Shown here piece after piece: positions 32,661-38,956 of a DNA stretch of 38,956 nt. Origin of the DNA: Chitinophaga pinensis (GTDB taxonomy: Bacteria > Bacteroidota > Bacteroidia > Chitinophagales > Chitinophagaceae); NCBI GenBank assembly GCA_945878115.1, contig CAMDVD010000035.1, forward strand, positions 1-38,956, written 5' to 3'. The translations under genes were made by a program, and so were the position numbers. A model generated the notes under the pieces. That model was given only the letters and a program-made list of their open reading frames with translations, had not been told where the DNA came from and did not search any database. How positions within the stretch are numbered: position 1 is the stretch's first letter; each line of letters opens with the position of its first letter.

Positions 32661-34781
32661 ATGCAGAAGAAAATAAGTTTGTTGCTTGTCCTATTTTTAA
32701 GTTGCTATCAATTTATTGACGCACAAATAATTGCGGATCCTACCACTTGGACATTTAATGCAAGCAAGCTAAAAGACAATGAATATGAATTAAAAATTCA
32801 TTGTTCTTTAAAACCTGAATGGCATTTATGGAGTTTAGATCCTGGTGGAGATGGGCTTCTGGTTCCTCCTTCATTTAAGTTTACTAAGAACCCGCAAGTT
32901 CTTATCCATGAAAAAATTAAAGAATCCGGGAAAAAAATTAGCAAAGAATTTCCTGGAACAGATGGCGTTACCCATTTTTTTGAAAATGAAATTACCTATA
33001 CCCAAAAGCTAAAAGTACTTAGCAATACCTCCATTAAAGGAAATGTAAACTACCAAACTTGCGACCATTCTCAATGTTTAAAAGCCGTTGACCGAGCATT
33101 TGAAATAAAAATAACAGACGCTGGAGATGCAAAATTAGATTCTACAAAAGGAGCTGAAACTTTAGTAGATACAACACCACAAGCTGTAAATTCTGAAACA
33201 AAAATCGAAGATACAACGCACCCACTTCCCATAACAGAAACAATAAAATCCAATCAAACAAGCACACCAACTACAGTTAGCGAAGACCATCGATCTAATA
33301 TTATTCTAATGCTGGAAGGCATGGGTGGTGGTTTACTCGCCATCATTACACCATGCGTATTTGCCATGTTACCTATGACGGTTAGCTTTTTTTTGAAGCG
33401 AACCAAAGATAGAAAATCAGGTATTAAAGTTGCTCTACAATATTCTATAAGCCTTATCCTCATTTTTGCTTTACTAGGACTTTTGCTTACGCTCGTAAAT
33501 AATAAAAATATACTCTATGAAATTTCATCTCATTGGGTAACCAACTTCTTTTTCTTTATTATTTTTCTAATTTTCGGTTCTGCATTTTTAGGTGCATTTG
33601 AATTGACGCTTCCTGCCAAATGGAGCACCTTTACAGATAATCGCGCCAACTTAAATTCTTGGTCTGGTATATTTTTCATGGCATTAACCTTGGCAATTGT
33701 TTCTTTCTCTTGTACAGCACCATTCATTGGCGGATTGATTTCCGAAATAGGCAAAGGCGCAAAAATAGGACCATTGTTTGGCTTCACAGGATTTGGTATG
33801 GGCTTGGCTTTGCCATTTACTTTGTTTGCTATTTTTCCACAGTTATTAAATGCATTAAATAAGCAAGGCGGTTGGTTAAATGCTGTGAAAGTAGTTTTCG
33901 GATTTATCGAATTAGGATTGGCATTTAAGTTTTTAAGTAATGCCGATTTACAAATGGGCTGGCGATTATTAGATCGTGAAATCTTTATCGCCATTTGGGT
34001 AGTAATTTCTTTCGCAATGTCTCTTTATTTATTAGGTATTATTCGTTTTTCACATGATAGTGAATTGCCAAAAAATGATTGGGGCTTACCTTATCTTACC
34101 GTAACAAGATTGATGTTTGGTTTGACCACCATGGTATTCGCCTTTTATTTAATTCCTGGTATGTGGGGGGCGCCATTAAATGGTATGGGCGCATTTGTTC
34201 CTCCAATGGGCACCCAAGATTTTGTCATAAATTCTGGTGCAAATGTGTCGGGTTCAACAAGCAATATCCAGAGTGAAAATAAAAATCGTTATGCCGAAGA
34301 TTTCAAAATTTACGAACCAGAAGTGGTGAAGAAAAATGGCATGAATACTTACTATGATTATCAAGATGCGTTAAAAGCTTCTAAAGAACAGCATAAGCCT
34401 ATCATGCTTGATTTTACTGGTATTACATGTGTCAACTGTCGAAAAATGGAAACGCAAGTATGGAGTAATGAGGAAGTGTTTTCTCGAATGAAAAATAAAT
34501 TTATTGTCGTGTCTTTATTTTGCGATGCAACCCAAGTAAAAATCCCAGAATCTGAACAATATGAATCTACCTTCTTAGGAAGTAGGGTTATGAATTTAGG
34601 ACAAAAAAATTCAGATATACAATCCGCAAAATATAATTCTAATACCCAACCGTATTATTTTTTCATTGATGCAGACGAACATTTACTCGCTGAAAATGGA
34701 TATAAATATGATGCAGACCCAAGCAAATTTGTAAAGCACTTGGACGTTGTTCTCGCAAAATATGCAGCCTTGAATAAGTAA
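32661..34781 (+). CDS. dsbD: thiol:disulfide interchange protein DsbD
   Basis: A 706-residue three-part DsbD. After a signal peptide (KKISLLLVLFLSCYQFIDAQ) the alpha domain (residues about 25-150) has its cysteines in YQTCDHSQCLKAVD. A Ser/Thr-rich linker of about 60 residues follows. The membrane part has eight or so helices with the two conserved cysteines in IITPCVFAMLPMTVSFFL and VSFSCTAPFIGGL. The C-terminal thioredoxin domain carries FTGITCVNCRKMETQVW (CVNC). It carries electrons from cytoplasmic thioredoxin to the periplasm. A second alpha-domain gene precedes it by 4 nt. No terminator is obvious after the stop. Confidence 0.93.
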   Translation: MQKKISLLLVLFLSCYQFIDAQIIADPTTWTFNASKLKDNEYELKIHCSLKPEWHLWSLDPGGDGLLVPPSFKFTKNPQVLIHEKIKESGKKISKEFPGTDGVTHFFENEITYTQKLKVLSNTSIKGNVNYQTCDHSQCLKAVDRAFEIKITDAGDAKLDSTKGAETLVDTTPQAVNSETKIEDTTHPLPITETIKSNQTSTPTTVSEDHRSNIILMLEGMGGGLLAIITPCVFAMLPMTVSFFLKRTKDRKSGIKVALQYSISLILIFALLGLLLTLVNNKNILYEISSHWVTNFFFFIIFLIFGSAFLGAFELTLPAKWSTFTDNRANLNSWSGIFFMALTLAIVSFSCTAPFIGGLISEIGKGAKIGPLFGFTGFGMGLALPFTLFAIFPQLLNALNKQGGWLNAVKVVFGFIELGLAFKFLSNADLQMGWRLLDREIFIAIWVVISFAMSLYLLGIIRFSHDSELPKNDWGLPYLTVTRLMFGLTTMVFAFYLIPGMWGAPLNGMGAFVPPMGTQDFVINSGANVSGSTSNIQSENKNRYAEDFKIYEPEVVKKNGMNTYYDYQDALKASKEQHKPIMLDFTGITCVNCRKMETQVWSNEEVFSRMKNKFIVVSLFCDATQVKIPESEQYESTFLGSRVMNLGQKNSDIQSAKYNSNTQPYYFFIDADEHLLAENGYKYDADPSKFVKHLDVVLAKYAALNK

Positions 34782-35030
34782 AGAAATAGCTCACATTATT
34801 TTTTCGCCTTTCTATGCTTTTCTTAACCAACAGCCACAATATTTTTTTGGTTTGAATCTACCGTTCTTCCATTTTTTATAATCTGTGTAATCCTTTCATC
34901 CGTGTTATCCTTGCTCCTGACTTGACCATTCAGCAATTCCCAATGCACTCAGAAGAGTAAAAATATTGACAAGCCAAGGAAGTTCACGCACATTTCCACG
35001 CCATTCCTGCGCCAGTGTTTCGAGAAATAA

Positions 35031-35094
35031 CCACAGAGTAACACTGAGTCAAACTCCGTGCAACTCTGTGAAAAAACTCAGTGCAACTCTGTGG
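35031..35094. repeat. large bulged inverted repeat in the dsbD-lipoprotein gap
   Basis: CCACAGAGT (35031-35039) and CACTGAGT (35042-35049) pair with ACTCAGTG (35076-35083) and ACTCTGTGG (35086-35094), leaving matching 2-nt interruptions and a 26-nt loop. GTGCAACTCTGTG also occurs twice directly (35058-35070, 35081-35093). The flanks (34782-35030 and 35095-35185) hold no gene, RNA or repeat I can name. Confidence 0.65.
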
Positions 35095-35192
35095 TAAATT
35101 ATACACATCTGTAAAAAGTATAATATGCTGCAAGCCTTGTTTATACTGTATCTCACACTAGTAGCACACTAAAATTATCCCCCCTCCCGTAA

Positions 35193-35236
35193 TACGGTAT
35201 TTTACAGAGTACACCCTTTTACGGGATTGTACAGCG
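35193..35236 (+). promoter_or_regulatory. pair of 17-bp direct repeats, candidate regulator site
   Basis: TACGGTATTTTACAGAG (35193-35209) and TACGGGATTGTACAGCG (35220-35236) match at 14 of 17 positions, spaced 27 bp start to start. The second overlaps the -33 TTG of the lipoprotein promoter. A perfect CCGTA-A-TACGG palindrome (35187-35197) overlaps the first. The layout suits a dimeric activator or repressor. Confidence 0.45.
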
Positions 35237-35257
35237 TGGTATGCGGTTCTACATTTG
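35227..35257 (+). promoter_or_regulatory. Bacteroidota-type promoter of the 35413 lipoprotein gene
   Basis: TTG (35227-35229), 20-nt spacer, TACATTTG (35250-35257), an exact match to TTG-N17-23-TAnnTTTG. Transcription would start near 35264 and give a leader of about 150 nt, rich in A and C (repeated AACAACATTTACA and ACAAA words) with no stable hairpin visible. Confidence 0.65.
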
Positions 35258-35412
35258 TATCAGAAAAGCAAACAAAATGAAAAACGAAACACACATCAAC
35301 TACAACAAAAAATATCCACCCTAGCGTCATTAATTTCTCATTCTAATACACTAACAAAAGCAAAAACAACATTTACAAACAACATTTACAAACAAAACAA
35401 AAATTTAAAATC

Positions 35413-36105
35413 ATGAAAACTTTAATCTTCGCAATCGCAGTCATTGCCATCACATTCACAGCTTGCCAAAAAGCACCAATTACTATCCCTGCAACTACTA
35501 CAGAAACATCTTCCGATGTTCTTCCATCAGGTGCACATTACTATTGCAATGGTATACAAGTATACCACCAACACGACATCACTAATTTTGGTTTACCACA
35601 AACATCTGTTGTAGTAACCGATCAATTAGATGGTGCTATGAACTATTACTATTTCGATAATAGCGACATGGCTGAAAGCTTCATTAATTCTGTTCCTTCT
35701 TTCACTACTATGCAAGCAGAAATCAAACAATCAAAAGCACATAGAGCATACGCAGTTTCTATTCATGAAGATGAATATGTAGCTGAACACGGAACTTCTA
35801 GTCCAGCATTCACTGCTTATTTGGATCAACATAAAACTCGTGCATTTCCAATTACTTTGTTCAATCTAATCAATTTTGCGCCAGCGCCAGGGTTTGCAGT
35901 TTTAGGCCCAACACCTAATTTGGTTGCACCAATTAATAACTTGTCTAATTCTGCGAAAGGTGCAGGTAATGGACCAATGAATGTTCATTTCTTTGACGCC
36001 ATAAATTACAACCCTGGTCCAGGTGTATTTTTTGCTGTTGTAAATAATATTCCAAATTTATTTGCAATGGGTTGGGGAAATAGAATTTCTTCTGTGAATT
36101 TCTAA
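35413..36105 (+). CDS. predicted lipoprotein of unknown function
   Basis: A 230-residue protein with a lipoprotein signal peptide (MKTLIFAIAVIAITFTACQK; Cys in FTAC). The mature N-terminus is a Thr/Ser-rich linker. The body has many aromatic residues and Asn/Pro (AHYYCNGIQVYHQHDITNF, FNLINFAPAPGFAVLGPTPN, PMNVHFFDAINYNPGPGVFF). No family is recognised. It is monocistronic: it has its own strong-looking promoter, a leader of about 150 nt and a hairpin terminator. The direct repeats over the promoter suggest regulated expression. Confidence 0.75.
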   Translation: MKTLIFAIAVIAITFTACQKAPITIPATTTETSSDVLPSGAHYYCNGIQVYHQHDITNFGLPQTSVVVTDQLDGAMNYYYFDNSDMAESFINSVPSFTTMQAEIKQSKAHRAYAVSIHEDEYVAEHGTSSPAFTAYLDQHKTRAFPITLFNLINFAPAPGFAVLGPTPNLVAPINNLSNSAKGAGNGPMNVHFFDAINYNPGPGVFFAVVNNIPNLFAMGWGNRISSVNF

Positions 36106-36129
36106 ATTTGATAAATGGATTTAGAAAAG

Positions 36130-36156
36130 AATGGGCGCCATTTGGTGCCCATTTTG
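36130..36156 (+). terminator. hairpin terminator after the lipoprotein gene
   Basis: ATGGGCGCCA (36131-36140) pairs with TGGTGCCCAT (36142-36151, one G-T), followed by TTTTG. It begins 26 nt after the stop codon. A weak family C-like stretch (TAGTGTATTTTTAATTGAAA near 36169) and a short hairpin ACACTA/TAGTGT (36195-36215) follow. Confidence 0.72.
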
Positions 36157-36244
36157 TTGTATATAGTAGTGTATTTTTAATTGAAAAATATTTGACACTA
36201 TCTAACAGTTAGTGTGACCAAGGAAAATTTTGTCTAGACTACAG

Positions 36245-36365
36245 TACTTCGACTGCGCTCAAGTTCAGGTTCTCTTGATTGATGTGATTTTTATGATTTT
36301 CTTTTGGGGTTTTCTTTTGTTTTTTAAATCATGGTATTCATTCACATCTCATGAATCACAGTTCA
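36245..36365 (-). repeat. dispersed repeat family A, inverted full copy
   Basis: On the plus strand it opens with TACTTCGACTGCGCTCAAGT, the exact reverse complement of 13951-13970. It passes through GTGATTTTTATGATTTTC and ends with AAATCATGGTATTCATTCAC...GAATCACAGTTC, a diverged form of the GAACTATGATT unit at 12436, 12702 and 13861. The segment from here to 36473 has no gene. Confidence 0.68.
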
Positions 36366-36473
36366 GATAATAAGTAATGCAGCAGGCCGCTTTTTTTTAC
36401 TTATTATTTTTACATCTTTGCAACAGAATACAACTACAAAAACCCTATTTTTACCCGATAGAAATTTCTACAA

Positions 36474-37550
36474 GTGCTGAAAAATTCATTTCTCTTCCAT
36501 CTATTTTTGATATTCCTCGTGGTTATTGCCTTGCTTTTTTTGTTTTTTAATTCCTTAAACTGGCTTACTAATCACGGACAAGAAACCAAAGTGCCTGCAT
36601 TAACTGGAAAAAAAATGAACGATGCAATCAGCCTTCTGGAAGACGAAGGATTCAGAATTGAAATTGACTCCACGTATCAAGCACAAAAAAAACCTTTAGA
36701 AATTTTATTTCAAGAACCAGAAGCAGGCGCAACAGTAAAAATAGGTCGTACTATTTTTTTAACCGTTAATAAAAAATCTGTCCCAACTACCAACATGCCT
36801 AATTTGGTGAACCTCTCTTTTCGAAATGCATTGCTTACCATGCAAAGCTATCGTTTACAAATGGGCGACACCAATTACAGGCCAGATGTGGCTGCTGGTG
36901 CGGTTTTGGAGCAATGGTATAAAGGAAAAAAAATACCGATTGGCACAGCTATTCCATTTGGTGCTAAAATTGATTTAGTCATTGGTGAAGGCTTATCCGA
37001 TATGCAAGATGTGCCTAACTTGATTGGTAAAACATTTTATGAGGCGAAAACAATAATCGAATCTTTGGGTCTTACTTCCAATATTATTTGGGACGGCGCT
37101 ATTACCGATTCAGCAAATGCTGTTGTGTATATGCAAACCCCAGAAGAATACAATGAACTCGATTTCAAGAATACCATTCTATCTGGCGACATGATCGATT
37201 TGAGAATTATGCAATCGCCTTCACAAGAATTACTAGATAAAAATAGATCTGGATCTCATAAATTATTAGGCGATGATTCCACCGATGTTTTAGTTGCCGA
37301 TTCTGCCAAATTACCAACTCGACATAACATTCCGGATTCATTAAAAACGAAGAACAAAATCCCTGGCATGCATATTCCACAAGTGAATAAACAAACCCCT
37401 TTAAATTCAACTCCAAAAGGCGTGGACAAAAGCAATAAAGGCAAGGTTTCTACCGTTATAGGCAATCCAAAATCAAAATCTGCCATTCCCGCAAAAGTCG
37501 ACACGAAAATCAAAAAATCGGACGACAATATTAAAAATGAATACGAATAA
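36474..37550 (+). CDS. membrane-anchored three-PASTA-domain protein
   Basis: A 358-residue protein with one N-terminal membrane helix (FLFHLFLIFLVVIALLFLFF). Three PASTA-type repeats follow: VPALTGKKMNDAISLLEDEGF, MPNLVNLSFRNALLTMQSYRL and VPNLIGKTFYEAKTIIESLGL mark their starts. The tail from about residue 250 is basic, Pro/Lys-rich and probably disordered. PASTA domains often bind peptidoglycan or muropeptides; here no kinase or penicillin-binding domain is attached. The start is GTG at 36474; the first internal ATG would remove the membrane helix. The next gene begins directly after its stop, so the two are cotranscribed. Confidence 0.85.
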   Translation: MLKNSFLFHLFLIFLVVIALLFLFFNSLNWLTNHGQETKVPALTGKKMNDAISLLEDEGFRIEIDSTYQAQKKPLEILFQEPEAGATVKIGRTIFLTVNKKSVPTTNMPNLVNLSFRNALLTMQSYRLQMGDTNYRPDVAAGAVLEQWYKGKKIPIGTAIPFGAKIDLVIGEGLSDMQDVPNLIGKTFYEAKTIIESLGLTSNIIWDGAITDSANAVVYMQTPEEYNELDFKNTILSGDMIDLRIMQSPSQELLDKNRSGSHKLLGDDSTDVLVADSAKLPTRHNIPDSLKTKNKIPGMHIPQVNKQTPLNSTPKGVDKSNKGKVSTVIGNPKSKSAIPAKVDTKIKKSDDNIKNEYE

Positions 37551-38956
37551 TTGAAAAAAGTAATTTACATATTATCCATGTTACTTGTTTGTACAAGCCA
37601 TTGGATACATGCACAAGAAGTTGTTGCACCCTTGCGATTCAATGCTGTTTTGCAAGGTACAAAATTTCAACAATTCAACACACCCAAAACCAGAGCGGTA
37701 TTACCTTTCATCGATGATTTTTCCTACGATGGTCCTTATCCAAATCCGAATCTTTGGGAAGATAGTTTGGCTTATATCAACAATACAATGGGTTCCTTTC
37801 CGATTACAAGAGGTGTGGCCACTTTGGATGGATTAAATGCAAAAGGAAGACCGTATTATCCATATCAATATTCGTCCGGACTTGCAGACAGCCTCACTTC
37901 TAAGCCGATTGATTTATCAAGTTACACAGCTGCAAATAATATTTATTTTAGTTTTTTTTATCAAGCACAAGGTCTTGGTTTTGCGCCAGAAATGAATGAT
38001 AGCTTATTCCTTTATTTCAAAAATAATACGAATGATTGGGTTCGTGTATGGCAAACAAGAGGTACGGGTTTACAAGTATTTAAAATTCAATTACTTCCAA
38101 TTACGGATGCACAATATTTACATGCCGGCTTTCAATTTCGATTTGTAAATATTGCTTCATTAAACTTAAATGACGATGTTTGGAATTTAGATTATATCAA
38201 AATAGATGTCAATCGTAATCTTGCAGATAGCATCATGAATGACGTTGCATTTACCACAGAACCAACTTCTATTTTAAGTCCATATTCTTCTATGCCGTAT
38301 CGTCATTTTATCGCCAATCAAGCAAATGAAAAGTCGCTTACACAAGATTTTACCGTTCGAAATTTATATCCAATTGCAGAGTCTGTAACCACGATGCATA
38401 CTGCTACCGAGCTTATTTCGTCGACTTCAATTTCAAATGCAAGTTTGCCAAGTACAGCAATAGTTGCAAAGTCTTCCATCAATCAATCAATTCCTACTTA
38501 TAATATCGCTTACACTGCACCAACTAATAAAAGTAAAGTCGTCATTCGCAATACCTATTTCTATGCACCAATCAACGGAACAGATAGAAGACAGAATGAT
38601 ACTTTGGTAAGAGATGCGGTGTTCGATAATTATTTTGCGTATGACGATGGAAGCGCAGAGAAATCTTATTTTCTGTTGCCTGCTTTTAATTATCCTTCCA
38701 AAACAGCCTTATCCTTTACCTTGAATGAAGCAGATACGATGCGTGGATTAATGATCCATTTCGGCGCACAAGTACCAACTGCTGCAGGAAAATATTTTTC
38801 TATTGTAATATATAAATCTCTTTCAGGAGGCACTATAACTACAGATTCCATCATTCAACAAGAAGATTTATTTCAAGTGCAATATGATAATACCATCAAT
38901 GGTTTTTCGACTTATGCATTATTAAATCCTGTATTCTTACAAGCAGGAACTTACTA
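37551..38956 (+). CDS. secreted protein, partial at window end (probable T9SS cargo)
   Basis: The frame opens with TTG at 37551, immediately after the TAA of the PASTA gene, and stays open to the last base (468 codons). The TTG gives a full signal peptide (KKVIYILSMLLVCTSHWIHAQ); the first internal ATG (37578) would halve it. The mature part begins PFIDDFSYDGPYPNPNLWEDS and contains jelly-roll-like stretches (NNIYFSFFYQAQG, FQFRFVNIASLNLNDDVWNLDYIKID), then VFDNYFAYDDGSAEKSYFL. This is the usual appearance of Bacteroidota T9SS cargo that ends in a sorting domain, but the C-terminus is outside the window. It forms a two-gene unit with the PASTA protein. Confidence 0.78.
   Translation, partial: MKKVIYILSMLLVCTSHWIHAQEVVAPLRFNAVLQGTKFQQFNTPKTRAVLPFIDDFSYDGPYPNPNLWEDSLAYINNTMGSFPITRGVATLDGLNAKGRPYYPYQYSSGLADSLTSKPIDLSSYTAANNIYFSFFYQAQGLGFAPEMNDSLFLYFKNNTNDWVRVWQTRGTGLQVFKIQLLPITDAQYLHAGFQFRFVNIASLNLNDDVWNLDYIKIDVNRNLADSIMNDVAFTTEPTSILSPYSSMPYRHFIANQANEKSLTQDFTVRNLYPIAESVTTMHTATELISSTSISNASLPSTAIVAKSSINQSIPTYNIAYTAPTNKSKVVIRNTYFYAPINGTDRRQNDTLVRDAVFDNYFAYDDGSAEKSYFLLPAFNYPSKTALSFTLNEADTMRGLMIHFGAQVPTAAGKYFSIVIYKSLSGGTITTDSIIQQEDLFQVQYDNTINGFSTYALLNPVFLQAGTY

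Noticed and set aside
36413-36422. Promoter box TACATCTTTG before the PASTA gene
   Set aside because: The spacing inside the motif is two bases too long for TAnnTTTG, so I did not list it.

Overview
The window looks like a chromosomal segment of a Bacteroidota, plausibly near the Chitinophagales/Sphingobacteriales. The evidence is AT-rich DNA, many TAnnTTTG-type -7 promoter boxes close to start codons, type IX secretion (T9SS) sorting domains, tail-fibre-like surface proteins, stand-alone PurQ, and abundant palindromic dispersed repeats. The lineage below phylum is inference.

Left edge to 6.4 kb: a VbhA-type antitoxin gene overlaps a Fic toxin gene that has lost its catalytic part. An operon mutS-sixA follows on the minus strand. 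On the plus strand are a TTG-started HD-domain protein, a YitT-family membrane protein and a secreted Cys-based phosphatase.

6.5 to 12.3 kb: a 1315-residue single-module NRPS-like enzyme of the Pls/PosA type (adenylation, thiolation, then three membrane/left-handed beta-helix units). It is divergent from an Sfp-like phosphopantetheinyl transferase that could activate it. An M42 aminopeptidase is convergent with the transferase.

12.3 to 16 kb: repeat-rich DNA around a predicted outer-membrane or periplasmic protein and an S41 C-terminal processing peptidase. The repeats include nested inverted/direct repeats at 12436-12749 and dispersed families named A, B and C here.

16.1 to 20.4 kb: a four-gene minus-strand surface/secretion cassette (tail-fibre-like protein, lipoprotein, a large signal-peptide protein, a T9SS-sorted protein) divergent from an XRE regulator. 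The last two cassette genes are one reading frame interrupted by a single TAA. The signal peptide lies before the stop and the T9SS sorting domain after it.

20.5 to 28.3 kb: yidD, a GNAT/FemAB-like protein, a PaaJ/PcaF-like thiolase, gltX, a 5'-truncated Y1 (REP-associated) transposase between palindromes, an SdpR/SdpI-like pair and an RluD-type pseudouridine synthase. Family B repeats and an 88-89-bp tandem array then run up to the start of lipB.

28.3 to 34.8 kb: a tight plus-strand run of lipB, a secreted protein of unknown function, a multi-pass membrane protein, purQ, a stand-alone DsbD alpha-domain protein and full-length DsbD.

34.8 kb to the end: a long intergenic region with a large inverted repeat, a good promoter and a pair of direct repeats before a lipoprotein gene. 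It is followed by a three-PASTA membrane protein and the first part of a secreted protein that runs off the window. No tRNA, rRNA, CRISPR array or complete insertion sequence was seen.
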